Shown here: positions 25,983 through 34,260 of the stretch, piece by piece | Numbering within the stretch: the stretch's first letter is position 1 | Layout: each line of letters begins with the position of its first letter | Origin: Syntrophaceae bacterium | Lineage (GTDB): Bacteria; Desulfobacterota; Syntrophia; Syntrophales; Smithellaceae | Direction: 5' to 3' | Length of the DNA: 56,353 nucleotides | NCBI GenBank assembly: GCA_003142535.1 | Contig: PLMQ01000064.1 | Coordinates: forward strand, 1-56,353 | Translations under genes and position numbers: made by a program | Notes under the pieces: model-generated | The model's input: the letters and a program-made list of their open reading frames with translations, nothing else | Told to the model about the DNA's origin: nothing | Databases searched by the model: none

Positions 25983-26020
25983 AGTAACATATCCTTCGGT
26001 TCATTCAGTATTGTACAAAC

Positions 26021-26057
26021 AATAATGCGCTCCGAAAAGCAAATGGAGCGCATTATT
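26021..26057 (-). terminator. Strong hairpin after the LysM gene
   Basis: A perfect 13-bp stem (AATAATGCGCTCC / GGAGCGCATTATT) with an 11-base loop lies between the LysM gene and the PP-loop gene. On the minus strand it is followed by GTTTGT, a weak U-tract. It probably ends or attenuates the upstream transcript. Confidence 0.6.
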
Positions 26058-26085
26058 CAATCAATCGTAAAGAAATTATTAATTC

Positions 26086-27819
26086 TTAATAACGGGCAAT
26101 GTTAGCCGACCATGATTCCTGCAAAAGGCCGCGCAAGCTTTGGTCAATATCAAAATCAATAACGTATATATCCTTATCCGTCTTTATCTTTGTACCGTTA
26201 AAGCTGAAATTAAATGGAGCGTAATTTTTATCGATGCCGGAAAAGGTAAAATAGCCGGAAGCAAAGGAAATATTAAACTTTCGTAAAATATTTTCCATAA
26301 TAGCTTTGGGTGAATCAGCATCGGCAACAAAGATCAATTCATATTTGGCTTGCGTCAGAACATTGATAAATTGCTGGGGCATGCTGTGCGAATAAATAAC
26401 ATATTGCTTTTCAGCGGTATCAACCAGAATATCAGCCTTTATGGATAAATCCAATCCATTTTTTGCCTTATCGAATACTTTGATATCGGCATCTTTATAC
26501 GCAGTAAACCCTAAATAGGTAAGCAGGGCATAAGAGAATTCTTTGGCTGATGTTACAGGGAAAACCGGCATCGGGGGCAGTGAATATATTTCTTCTGGTT
26601 TTCCGGTAATGCCCGTTTCCGAATCAATTTCTGTAATGATTAAGCCGTTATTCTGGGCATAGTTTTTTATCGCTTTGGGAAGCAGTGAGTAACTTTCGGG
26701 GATAAGGAAACGTAATCCCTGAAGCGGCTTACCATCTTTGGAATCGGTTCTGACAATTACCCAGTCCACGAAAAGTTCAATAGGGGGAAGCTTGCCAATG
26801 GTTATCGGGGATTCTTTTCTGACCATGCTATATGTTTTAGTAGTAGCAATAAGCTTTTTCAAAATAGCGATGACATCATCTTTTTTATCAACTTCCACAA
26901 GACGGAAGTTTTTCCAGTTTTCCCTGATCATCTTTTTTAAATCGGCGCTGACACGATTTTCCAGATCCAGAAATACTGTAGTATTATCATCAAATTCAAT
27001 GACAGGAATTTTTGTACAATCAATAGTAACCTGTCCTGTTTTGGGAATGGGGAGATAGTAATTGCCTGTCGAAGTTACTGAACCCTTCATCTGAGTAATA
27101 ACATGTTTAATCACGGCGAGACGCGCTTCCGGCGGCATGACTACTTTATCTTTTATTTCTATTACTTTCTCCGGCTGAGCCTGGCTTTCTGCGGATTTTA
27201 CGGCAACCTGCTCATCATCTTTCATCTCTTCCGGAGCTTTAACAAATACGGTTTTGTCAGGCAGTTTGATTACTTGTCCGTAATAAATTTTGTCCACATT
27301 GGCGATGCGCGGATTCATTGATTTGATGATATTCAGTGTTTTTCTGATATCGGTTTTAATTTTCAGTTCCCGATGAATGATTCTTATTAAGCTATCGCCC
27401 TTTTTTATCTGATAATTTTGAAACTCGCCGGTTGAAGTTGAAGTGCCTTGAGTTGTTTCGTCCTTTAACTCCGTTAACTCCTTTGACTCTTTTGGTTGTT
27501 CATTGTTATAAATATCTTTTCCGGGGATGACCAGCAACTGTCCCGCATGAAGATTATTCAAGTTCTCTACATCCGGATTAAGTTCCTTAATAGTGCGGTA
27601 AATATCAGGAATATCAGCCTCGGTGATGCCCGGAATCCTTTTAATGATAGCCGATATAACGTCACCTTTTTTAACAATGTATTTATGAAGATTTTGCCTG
27701 GAAACAGCCGTTTTTTTCAGAGTTATTTGAGCCGTATCTTCCTTGGCTGCAACCGGCTGGCAAATGAAGGTTGCAACAAAAACAAAGGCAATCAATGCCC
27801 ACATATACCATTTAATCAT
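26086..27819 (-). CDS. Secreted two-LysM protein of unknown function
   Basis: A signal peptide (1-24) is followed by two LysM domains (KYIVKKGDVISAIIKRI, ~45-100; YQIKKGDSLIRIIHREL, ~136-188), both ending in LxVIPG/IKLPD. The remaining ~380 residues are unrecognised; they have no membrane helix or enzyme motif that I can see. It should sit in the periplasm bound to peptidoglycan. The start follows GGGGGAG. The downstream hairpin separates it from the PP-loop gene, and the DUF1385 gene lies 152 bases upstream on the same strand. Confidence 0.72.
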   Translation of the reverse strand: MIKWYMWALIAFVFVATFICQPVAAKEDTAQITLKKTAVSRQNLHKYIVKKGDVISAIIKRIPGITEADIPDIYRTIKELNPDVENLNNLHAGQLLVIPGKDIYNNEQPKESKELTELKDETTQGTSTSTGEFQNYQIKKGDSLIRIIHRELKIKTDIRKTLNIIKSMNPRIANVDKIYYGQVIKLPDKTVFVKAPEEMKDDEQVAVKSAESQAQPEKVIEIKDKVVMPPEARLAVIKHVITQMKGSVTSTGNYYLPIPKTGQVTIDCTKIPVIEFDDNTTVFLDLENRVSADLKKMIRENWKNFRLVEVDKKDDVIAILKKLIATTKTYSMVRKESPITIGKLPPIELFVDWVIVRTDSKDGKPLQGLRFLIPESYSLLPKAIKNYAQNNGLIITEIDSETGITGKPEEIYSLPPMPVFPVTSAKEFSYALLTYLGFTAYKDADIKVFDKAKNGLDLSIKADILVDTAEKQYVIYSHSMPQQFINVLTQAKYELIFVADADSPKAIMENILRKFNISFASGYFTFSGIDKNYAPFNFSFNGTKIKTDKDIYVIDFDIDQSLRGLLQESWSANIARY

Positions 27820-27971
27820 ACATCTCCCCCTATCCAGAGAGTAAAAAATAATATAATAATATAAATAAATACTTCAATTGATATTAAAAGTCAAATACTT
27901 ATATAGCAATGAATTTAAAAATTTGAAGAGAAAAGAATTGCTAGGCTACTTGAGCAGACGAGTCTCAAGTT

Positions 27972-28850
27972 TTATACAACTTTTTTCATCGCGGCTATGG
28001 CCACCTCGATTTGATCATCGGAAGGTTCTCTGGTGGTTATTTTTTGCAGCATTAATCCCGGCCAGCTTAATAATTGAATCCATTTCCAGTTGCCATGCTT
28101 TCCGGTGAAGCGGATAGCCTCATAAGATATACCGGAGACAACCGGAAGCAGAATGATTTTATAAAGCACCCTTTGCAGAAAATCAGGGCGGCCCAGAAGA
28201 GAAAAAACAAGAATGGAAACAATCATCACAAAAAGAATAAAGCTTGTGCCGCAGCGTGGATGCCGTGTGGAGAATTTTTTAACATTTTCCACTGTTAGTT
28301 CCTGACCATGTTCCCAGGCGAACACGGTTTTATGTTCTGCCCCATGGTACATATAAACGCGCCTCATATCTTCCATGAACAGCGTGGCGCAAAGAAAGCA
28401 AAGGAAAAGGCCCAGGCGAATACAACCCTCCAGGATATTTAAGAGAAGCAGATTGGGGACAAACGTTTTTAACTTCGTGAAGAAGAAAGCCGGAACAACT
28501 ATAAAGAAAAATATGGCAACGGTGAAACTGATGATGAAAGAGAGAGTCGTTTCCCATCCTCGGGGCTTTCTTTCTTCTTCCTGCAACGCCACCTCTGCTG
28601 AAAACATAAGGCACTTTATGCCGACAAACATCATTTCGAATAAAGTTATCGTTCCGCGGATAAACATTAATCCGAGCACCTTGTAACGTTTGGTTAGCGG
28701 TATATATTCCCGTTCCTGAAATACGATTTCTTTCTTCGGATTTCTCACGGCTGCGGCAATTTTATTGCCGTGCCGCATCATTACACCTTCAATGAGGGCT
28801 TGACCACCGGCGATATCTTCAGGATTTGGTTTATTCGACATTTTATTCAT
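27972..28850 (-). CDS. DUF1385-family membrane protein
   Basis: The start GGQALIEGVMMRHG is the hallmark of DUF1385. The protein has about four membrane segments (near residues 60-80, 100-125, 135-155 and 205-225) and the conserved RVYMYHGAEHKTVFAWE and RHPRCGTSFIL motifs, whose histidines, glutamate and cysteine suggest metal binding. The function of the family is unknown to me; in other genomes it often lies beside ribosome or prfA genes, which are not seen here. Two ATGs nine bases apart could start it. Confidence 0.88.
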   Translation of the reverse strand: MNKMSNKPNPEDIAGGQALIEGVMMRHGNKIAAAVRNPKKEIVFQEREYIPLTKRYKVLGLMFIRGTITLFEMMFVGIKCLMFSAEVALQEEERKPRGWETTLSFIISFTVAIFFFIVVPAFFFTKLKTFVPNLLLLNILEGCIRLGLFLCFLCATLFMEDMRRVYMYHGAEHKTVFAWEHGQELTVENVKKFSTRHPRCGTSFILFVMIVSILVFSLLGRPDFLQRVLYKIILLPVVSGISYEAIRFTGKHGNWKWIQLLSWPGLMLQKITTREPSDDQIEVAIAAMKKVV

Positions 28851-28914
28851 CCATCTTCATTATTTTGTGGCGCTTTATTATAGCATTTGGGCAGGCCTGT
28901 CAAACGATGATTTC

Positions 28915-29036
28915 TACCATTCCGCTTTCTTCGGCTAACTTTGTTGGCTGCGTCGTCGGCGTCCTCAACGTATTATTAAATACGCCTGCGGTGCCTCCTC
29001 CTTGCCGCCTCGTTATCCTTTGAAAGTGAAATGGTA
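28915..29036 (-). repeat. Family 2 MITE-like repeat, complete copy
   Basis: The ends TACCATTCCGCTTTC and (reverse complement of the right end) TACCATTTCACTTTC match at 13 of 15 positions. Length is 122 bases. The core GGCTAACTTTGTTGGCTGC and GTCGTCGGCGTCCTCAACG matches, in reverse, the copy at 48405-48526. A central CGTATTattaAATACG hairpin makes the whole element an imperfect foldback. The rest of the gene-free stretch 28851-29251 shows only the terminator near 29210. Confidence 0.85.
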
Positions 29037-29209
29037 TTTATTTCTTGAGAGTTTACCAAAAACTTCAATATTTCTTATTCCGGCTTTTGCGGATGTTTGA
29101 TGTAAAAAATAATTAAGATCAATTACCACGATACTCTCACTGTCACTTATACCTGCTCAGTGACTGATATTCATAATGACTGTTGATTACATATTAAAAG
29201 CAAGTTACG

Positions 29210-29242
29210 AAAAAATCACCCGGAGCGAAGCGATCGGGTGGA
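29210..29242 (-). terminator. Intrinsic terminator of the nuclease-like gene
   Basis: On the minus strand CACCCG (29240-29235) pairs with CGGGTG (29222-29217), with an inner CGCTTCG turn, and ends in ATTTTTT. It lies just beyond the stop codon at 29252. Confidence 0.8.
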
Positions 29243-29251
29243 TTGATTTTG

Positions 29252-30499
29252 TTAGACATTTTCATATGGCGATCTTTGGTATATTAACCTCGTCGCAAGC
29301 TCAGCTCTGGCAAGATTATGGTCATTTGAATACTTTAATCTGTCTTCTTCGCTCAAGTTGGGCAACAACAAGGATAGTTCAAAAAAAGAGAACTCAGTCT
29401 TTGCGCCGTCAATTACTATATCAAGTACCGTGTGTTCGGGCTCCTGCGGCTCAAGATTCCACGATTCAAGCATATCCCTAAACACTTTTTCATCCCATCC
29501 TAAAAGAGTTCCTTCGGGTAGGATTACTTCCTTGCGGAAATTCAGAATTTTAGGCGGTATCTCCCTCTCGTCCCTCACGGCGCCTATATGAAGTACCTGC
29601 TGTAGTTTCTTGAAAGCTTCTACAGAACGTCCATGTAATTTTTCGTTTACCGCAAAATATGATGAGAATCGCGTGATGCACTGGTTAGGATTTAAAACTA
29701 ATGCTGGAATGTGTATCTGTAGCCAAGTCAGTAGCAAATTCTTCTGCCTCAGCGCAAAGCCACTTTTGATAACTTCGGCGTCTATTTTCTTTAACTGATC
29801 TTGTATTACGTCCTTGGTATGATCGGCGGTCAATCCTAACGTCAATCCATTAAACTTAAATGCAACTTTTGTAACATCGATGGCTATAACGCCAAACTCA
29901 CGAGGTACAAGTGTGAACCGTGCAAGTCTAGCCTTTAGTTGTTTCTTTGCTTCTTTTAATCTTTTGTTGAGCGCACCAGAACTCGTCACCCTTTTACACT
30001 CGACAAAGTAAGTTGTTCGATCATGAGTTGCGACTATATCAGTCCGATTAGACATATCCACTGAATAACCAGCCTGACAGAAATAGCTTGCAATACGCAG
30101 TTCAAACTGAGTATTCCTAGACGACGAGTCTTGATCTAAAGCTGCAAAGTCTCTGCCACCCACTACCTCAATTAATTTCTTCTCAACATCCTTCGGAAGA
30201 TGCTTTTTTAGTCCCTTTAATATCCACATAATCTCGTGTGCTTCCCTAAGCACATATAACTCGAGGTCCTGTGGATTATTAAATTTTTTCCCACTAATTC
30301 CTTGGAATATCCTATCCTCGTCATGAGATCCCTCAACTAATGACTCATAATAACTCTGGTATCTCGCTATTCTTGTGCCAGAAACTTTGATGCCGAGGGA
30401 TTCCACTAGTAAAATAAATTCTTTGAGATCGTCTAGATGGTCTTCATAGTTTAAACCGGGAATTTCTTGATTTGGAATTGGATAGCTTCTTTCAGCCAT
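29252..30499 (-). CDS. Lone PD-(D/E)XK nuclease-like protein
   Basis: A 415-residue protein. Its middle part (about residues 129-175) reads TQFELRIASYF, then NRTDIVATHDRTTYFVECKRV: a conserved glutamate, an aspartate followed by a beta hairpin and ECK, the core of PD-(D/E)XK nucleases as in Mrr- or RecB-like restriction enzymes. The N- and C-terminal parts are unrecognised. It has its own terminator and repeated operator-like motifs upstream, and no partner gene. Codon use looks plainer than its neighbours, so horizontal arrival and a defence role are possible. The start has only a weak GGCGG. Confidence 0.6.
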   Translation of the reverse strand: MAERSYPIPNQEIPGLNYEDHLDDLKEFILLVESLGIKVSGTRIARYQSYYESLVEGSHDEDRIFQGISGKKFNNPQDLELYVLREAHEIMWILKGLKKHLPKDVEKKLIEVVGGRDFAALDQDSSSRNTQFELRIASYFCQAGYSVDMSNRTDIVATHDRTTYFVECKRVTSSGALNKRLKEAKKQLKARLARFTLVPREFGVIAIDVTKVAFKFNGLTLGLTADHTKDVIQDQLKKIDAEVIKSGFALRQKNLLLTWLQIHIPALVLNPNQCITRFSSYFAVNEKLHGRSVEAFKKLQQVLHIGAVRDEREIPPKILNFRKEVILPEGTLLGWDEKVFRDMLESWNLEPQEPEHTVLDIVIDGAKTEFSFFELSLLLPNLSEEDRLKYSNDHNLARAELATRLIYQRSPYENV

Positions 30500-30534
30500 G
30501 ATACCGCCAGTTATCTATGCCATAACAATTAATA

Positions 30535-30677
30535 TACCAACTTGGTATTTTCCGATTTTTTGTTATCTTCATACTCTCTTTAAAAACGAATGAAAAGAAA
30601 AAAATGCATAAAAATCAACGTAAACCAACTTTTGCTACTTGGTATTTTACGGTAATAAAGACCTAATGCCAAGTTGG
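30535..30677. promoter_or_regulatory. Operator-like repeats upstream of the nuclease gene
   Basis: Three related motifs lie within 143 bases: TACCAACTTGGTATTTTCCG (from 30535), ACTTGGTATTTTACGG (30637-30652) and the palindrome CCAAGTTGG followed by TAAAATATGG (30669-30687). The first has an ACCAA/TTGGT inverted repeat, and the second also pairs with an ACCAA at 30624. A repressor controlling the nuclease gene could bind here. No regulator gene is adjacent. Confidence 0.5.
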
Positions 30678-30733
30678 TAAAATATGGTAAAATTGACAAG
30701 AGCGCACACCCGTGCTTATCAACGTACATCTAT

Positions 30734-31924
30734 TTATCTAGCACTCTGGAAATCGTCGCGCATCAATTCCCGTGCAATAATCATCCGGCGGATTTCCGAT
30801 GTTCCGGCGCCAATATCCCAGAGCTTTTGATCCAGATAATGGCGCGATACGGGGTATTCCGTGCAGTATCCGTAGCCGCCGTGAATCTGAATCGCATCTG
30901 CGGCTATTTTGGTGCCCATCTCACCGCAGTAGAGAAGCGCTGCTGCCGCCATACGGTCGAGGTCAGTTCCTTTGCCGCCTTTCTTGTTTTCCAGCGCATC
31001 GCAAAAAGCGGCAGCCCTGTAAGCCATTAATTTGGAAGATATGTAACCGGTGTACATGTTGGCCAGCTTTTCCTGAATCATCTGGAAAGAGGCAATCGGT
31101 TTACCGAATTGAATTCTTTCTTTAGCGTATTTAATCGAAAGTTCCAGGCATGCCCGCTGAGAGCCCAAACTGCATCCGCTGAGAGTGATTCTTTCCGTGC
31201 AGAGGCCATTGGTCAGTATAGCTACACCGCGGTTCAAACCGCCGATGAGATTTTCTTCCGGCAGTTCCATGTCTTCAAAAGTAAGGAGCCCTGTCGGCGA
31301 TGTTCTCATTCCCCATTTCTTAATCTTTTCGCAGTAAAATCCCTTTGTTTTCTTCGGGAAGAAAAAGAATGTTGATATGCCGCGTGATTTTTTATCCGGA
31401 TCGGTTTTGGCATAAAAAACCATCACGTCGGCAACAGGGCCGTTAGTGATGAATGTTTTGCTGCCGTTGATGATGTATTTATTGCCTTTTTTGATCGCCC
31501 TTGTCGACATACTCATGGCATCGGATCCGGCATTGGGCTCGGTGATGCCCAGACAGCCTATATATTCTCCGTTGCATGCTTTCGGTAAAATTAATTTTTT
31601 TTGCTCATTAGTTGCATTGCGGCGGAAATTGTCAAAGCAAAGCGTTTGACTGGCGCCAACGGACATGGCCAGGGCATTGCTGACCCGTCCGATAGTTTCG
31701 TAAACGAGAAGAGTTTCTACATAACCTAAAGCGGCGCCGCCGTATTCCTCTTCAAAGGCAACGCCGTTAACTCCCAGTTTGCCCAGTTCTTTAAAGAGAT
31801 TCGGAGGCATCTCGTCTTGCTCATAGAGCTTCTCCATTTGAGGCTCCAGCCAGGTTGATGCCCAGCGCCAGACGGTTTCTTCCAGCATAATCTGCTCTTC
31901 ATTAAAATCAAAGTTCAATGACAT
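30734..31924 (-). CDS. Acyl-CoA dehydrogenase, isovaleryl-CoA dehydrogenase-like
   Basis: FAD enzyme that oxidises acyl-CoA to enoyl-CoA. Typical stretches are ITEPNAGSDAMSM, GSKTFITNGPVADV and IHGGYGYCTEYPVSRHYLD. The position that carries the catalytic glutamate in short- and medium-chain enzymes is GAGTSEIRR here, as in isovaleryl-CoA dehydrogenase, and a glutamate in CTERITLSG matches that enzyme's alternative base. So branched-chain acyl-CoA is the likely substrate. The start at 31924 follows AGGAG; the longer frame only reads through a repeat. 396 residues. No electron-transfer flavoprotein genes are adjacent. Confidence 0.9.
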   Translation of the reverse strand: MSLNFDFNEEQIMLEETVWRWASTWLEPQMEKLYEQDEMPPNLFKELGKLGVNGVAFEEEYGGAALGYVETLLVYETIGRVSNALAMSVGASQTLCFDNFRRNATNEQKKLILPKACNGEYIGCLGITEPNAGSDAMSMSTRAIKKGNKYIINGSKTFITNGPVADVMVFYAKTDPDKKSRGISTFFFFPKKTKGFYCEKIKKWGMRTSPTGLLTFEDMELPEENLIGGLNRGVAILTNGLCTERITLSGCSLGSQRACLELSIKYAKERIQFGKPIASFQMIQEKLANMYTGYISSKLMAYRAAAFCDALENKKGGKGTDLDRMAAAALLYCGEMGTKIAADAIQIHGGYGYCTEYPVSRHYLDQKLWDIGAGTSEIRRMIIARELMRDDFQSAR

Positions 31925-31950
31925 GGCAATACTCCTAAAAGAGATTATTT

Positions 31951-32008
31951 GTGAAACTCCAATTCCGCGAAGCGGAGGGTAATGAGACTCAAACTTCAAT
32001 TTGCGACG
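31951..32008 (-). repeat. Family 1 repeat, short copy G
   Basis: On the minus strand: GAAGTTTGAGTCTCATTACC, CCGCTTCGCGG, then AATTGGAGTTTCAC ending 26 bases before the acyl-CoA dehydrogenase start. Only the right-hand part of the family is kept. The gene uses its own AGGAG nearer to the ATG. Confidence 0.75.
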
Positions 32009-32077
32009 GCTCAAGTATCTAGGAAAACAATGCCTGATAATAAATATTATTTCAAACATTTCTTTTTAATTTGGTTA

Positions 32078-32105
32078 TTGCAAGAACGGGCTTCAATGAT
32101 ATAAT
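32078..32105 (+). promoter_or_regulatory. Sigma-70-type promoter for the small protein-HD-lipoprotein-mscL genes
   Basis: TTGCAA (32078-32083), a 16-base spacer and a perfect TATAAT (32100-32105). Transcription would start near 32112, about 26 bases before the next ATG. Confidence 0.6.
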
Positions 32106-32137
32106 GAATATGCTTTAGAAGAAAAGGGGGAAGTAAA

Positions 32138-32356
32138 ATGGCGGCAATGGATTCATCAAACGCTTTTATCAAGGAGTATCAGGATCGTTTTGAAAAGAAA
32201 TTAAAAGAAAATGAGATTGTTCTTTTGGAACACTGGAAAGAGCAGCTCGACAAAATTGCGAGTATGAGGCCGGACAGTATGGCTTCGCTGCAAATGCAGG
32301 TTAAGAAAACGTCGGAGATGATGGCTAATAGAATCAAGGTGTTAAAGAAGGAATAA
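32138..32356 (+). CDS. Small helical protein of unknown function
   Basis: A 72-residue charged protein predicted to be almost all helix (AFIKEYQDRFEKKLKENEIVLLEHWKEQ split by a short turn, then LQMQVKKTSEMMANRIKVL). A strong AAGGGGG ribosome site precedes the ATG. Its stop is one base before the start of the HD-domain gene, so the two are translationally linked. I recognise no family. Confidence 0.75.
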   Translation: MAAMDSSNAFIKEYQDRFEKKLKENEIVLLEHWKEQLDKIASMRPDSMASLQMQVKKTSEMMANRIKVLKKE

Positions 32357-32357
32357 G

Positions 32358-32939
32358 ATGGATAGCATTGCAAATTTTTTATTTGAAGTGGGAATGCTCA
32401 GCAAGACGCCGCGCAGCGGATACCAGTTTTTGGGCAGCGGCAAAGAATCGGTAGCCGAGCATGTTTTACGCACTGTTTTTGTCGGTTACGCATTATGTAA
32501 AATGGATCCATCCCTTGATGAGTTTCGCGTCCTGAAAATGTGCGTGCTCCATGATCTGCCCGAAGCGCGCACTGGCGATATGAATTATGTCAATAAAAAA
32601 TATGTTGATGTTGATGAAGAAAAAGCAGTGCGTGAATTAACTGAACATCTTTCTTTTGGCAGTGATATTAAGTCTTTCATTGATGAGTTTAACAAAAAAG
32701 AAACAAAAGAAGCTCTGGCAGCGCGGGATGCCGATCAAATTGCTCTTATCCTGCAATTAAAAGAATATGGTGATTTAGGCAATAAGTATTCGGAAGAATG
32801 GATCAGCTTTGCCAGACAGCGTCTCAGCACCGATACCGGAATGAAATTGGCTGATAGGATTATTCAGACTGATTCATCAAGCTGGTGGTTTAAAGAGAAG
32901 GGTGATTGGTGGGTTAATGGCAGCAATAAAAAATTATAA
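32358..32939 (+). CDS. HD-domain phosphohydrolase (YfbR/HDDC2-like)
   Basis: The metal-binding HD signature is complete: H in SVAEHVLRT, HD in VLHDLPEARTGD and D in RDADQIALIL. Size (193 residues) and order match the 5'-deoxynucleotidase-like YfbR/HDDC2 group, which hydrolyse nucleoside monophosphates. It lies in a four-gene run with a small helical protein, a lipoprotein and mscL. The physiological substrate is inference. Confidence 0.88.
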   Translation: MDSIANFLFEVGMLSKTPRSGYQFLGSGKESVAEHVLRTVFVGYALCKMDPSLDEFRVLKMCVLHDLPEARTGDMNYVNKKYVDVDEEKAVRELTEHLSFGSDIKSFIDEFNKKETKEALAARDADQIALILQLKEYGDLGNKYSEEWISFARQRLSTDTGMKLADRIIQTDSSSWWFKEKGDWWVNGSNKKL

Positions 32940-32957
32940 TATAAGAGTGGTGATTTG

Positions 32958-33404
32958 ATGAAATCCAAAACATATACATTCTTTCTGTTAGCAGTTCTTT
33001 TCATTGTTGTAATGAATGCTGTCTCCTGCGGGACGAAATTCGGGCAAATTATTATAGCTAAGCCCGATGAATACAGGCACACTTATGAGGCCAAGGAGAA
33101 AGTCACCCTCAGAGCGATTGCCCAGGTGTTCAAAGATAAGGTTATGGGCAGCAACATTAAAATTGACCGGGAAAATAAGAGGGTGGAAACCGATTATATT
33201 ATTCAGGGCGAATGGCGGACTAAAAGCGTAGCTACCGTTAAGAAAATAAACTGGAAAGAAAGTGAAGTTGTTCTTTCGGTGATTACGGAGAAAAAAACGG
33301 ATAATGGCTGGGAAATGAGAAGATTGCTGGAGAAAGAGCAATATGCTTCATTATTCGACACCATCGAGTTGAAGATATATGAGGAAATGTCAAAAATAGA
33401 ATAA
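32958..33404 (+). CDS. Putative lipoprotein
   Basis: A 148-residue protein with a hydrophobic N-terminus ending in a lipobox (NAVSCGTKFG, Cys near residue 24). The mature part is rich in charged beta-strand segments (VTLRAIAQVFKDKV, RVETDYIIQGEWRT, SEVVLSVITEKKT). No family recognised. TTG directly before the ATG is an alternative start. Starts 18 bases after the HD gene. Confidence 0.72.
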   Translation: MKSKTYTFFLLAVLFIVVMNAVSCGTKFGQIIIAKPDEYRHTYEAKEKVTLRAIAQVFKDKVMGSNIKIDRENKRVETDYIIQGEWRTKSVATVKKINWKESEVVLSVITEKKTDNGWEMRRLLEKEQYASLFDTIELKIYEEMSKIE

Positions 33405-33438
33405 ATTATAAAGTATATGATCAGTGAAAGAGATGAAA

Positions 33439-33852
33439 ATGGAAATAACTAATAAAATGAGTTCAATTGTCACTGAGTTAAAGAATTTTGTCTTCAAAGG
33501 AAATGTTGTTGATCTCGCCGTGGGTGTCATTATCGGTTCAGCTTTTGGAAAGATAATAGATTCATTGGTAAAGCATCTGATTATGCCCATCGTCAGTGTG
33601 ATTTTACCGGGGCAGCAGAATTATCTTGCCTGGAAATGGACAATCAATAACAAAGACATACCTTATGGATTATTTATCGGGGAGATTGTCAATTTTTTTA
33701 TCATTGCGCTGGCTTTGTATTTCTTTATTGTCAAGTTTTTAGGCTGGGTTATGAGAGCAAAAAAAGAAGAAACTGCCACAGTTGTGCCTGCCCCGACTAA
33801 GGATCAGGAACTGCTGACAGAGATTCGGGACTTACTAAAGAAAAGCAGTTAA
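33439..33852 (+). CDS. mscL: Large-conductance mechanosensitive channel
   Basis: It opens under membrane tension to release solutes at osmotic downshock. The pore helix FKGNVVDLAVGVIIGSAFGKI is almost the family consensus, and the second helix is LFIGEIVNFFIIALALYFFIV. The C-terminal bundle helix ends DQELLTEIRDLL. About 137 residues, the usual length. I choose ATG 33439 because AAAGAG lies six bases upstream; ATG 33433 and GTG 33424 are also in frame. Confidence 0.93.
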   Translation: MEITNKMSSIVTELKNFVFKGNVVDLAVGVIIGSAFGKIIDSLVKHLIMPIVSVILPGQQNYLAWKWTINNKDIPYGLFIGEIVNFFIIALALYFFIVKFLGWVMRAKKEETATVVPAPTKDQELLTEIRDLLKKSS

Positions 33853-33977
33853 ACACATACGACCCAGCAAATTCCGCTACCAGCCGGCAGGAGAACTTCA
33901 ACTATTTACATCGGCAAGCATTTCCAGCTCTAAGATATTAGCCATCGGAAAATTAATAATCAACTGAGGAGATCATA

Positions 33978-34070
33978 ATGGAAGCTTTTATTGATCCGCT
34001 GCCCAAAATTTCCGTGGGCGTGAATAAAAGAACCGGATTGCCACTACCATATGCCGTGATTTCGCGATAA
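33978..34070 (+). CDS. Possible 30-residue small protein
   Basis: An ATG with an excellent GAGGAG ribosome site six bases before it opens a 30-codon frame, starting MEAFIDPLPKISVG and ending PYAVISR. No homologue is known to me. It lies in a 499-base stretch without larger genes, upstream of a promoter-terminator pair. It may be a small protein, a leader peptide or the head of a lost gene. Confidence 0.35.
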   Translation: MEAFIDPLPKISVGVNKRTGLPLPYAVISR

Positions 34071-34137
34071 CAGAAGGTGGCAGTTAATGTGTCTGAAAAT
34101 TCCACAGATTCTCGAAGGAAGGTCAAACATAATTTCC

Positions 34138-34167
34138 TTGACAAAACTAATTAAGCTTTGGTAAGAA
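34138..34167 (+). promoter_or_regulatory. Promoter of the candidate small RNA
   Basis: A perfect TTGACA (34138-34143) is followed after 18 bases by TAAGAA (34162-34167). The predicted start is near 34174. Confidence 0.4.
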
Positions 34168-34173
34168 AAAATC

Positions 34174-34259
34174 ACGCTTGGATCCTAGAAGGACTGAGAC
34201 GGAAGGTATAAAAAAATTGGAATTATAAAGCCTCTCGTCCAGCGACGTGGGGCTTTTTT
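34174..34259 (+). ncRNA. Candidate small RNA of about 86 bases
   Basis: The stretch runs from the predicted start of the 34138 promoter to a strong terminator at 34228-34259 and has no open frame of use. It matches none of the RNA families I can recall (6S, SRP, tmRNA, common riboswitches). It might instead be a leader for panC, but the terminator would then need to be regulated. Confidence 0.3.
34228..34259 (+). terminator. Strong intrinsic terminator upstream of panC
   Basis: AAGCCTC pairs with GGGGCTT (one G-U pair), extended by an inner CGTC/GACG stem with CAGC loop, then six T. One of the best terminators in the window, yet no clear gene ends just before it. Confidence 0.85.
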
Positions 34260-34260
34260 A

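Noticed and set aside
29176-29481. Plus-strand frame of 101 codons
   Set aside because: It overlaps the terminator and the end of the nuclease-like gene and shows no family features.
31925-32059. 45-residue N-terminal extension of the acyl-CoA dehydrogenase
   Set aside because: It crosses a repeat and lacks homology; AGGAG supports the start at 31924.
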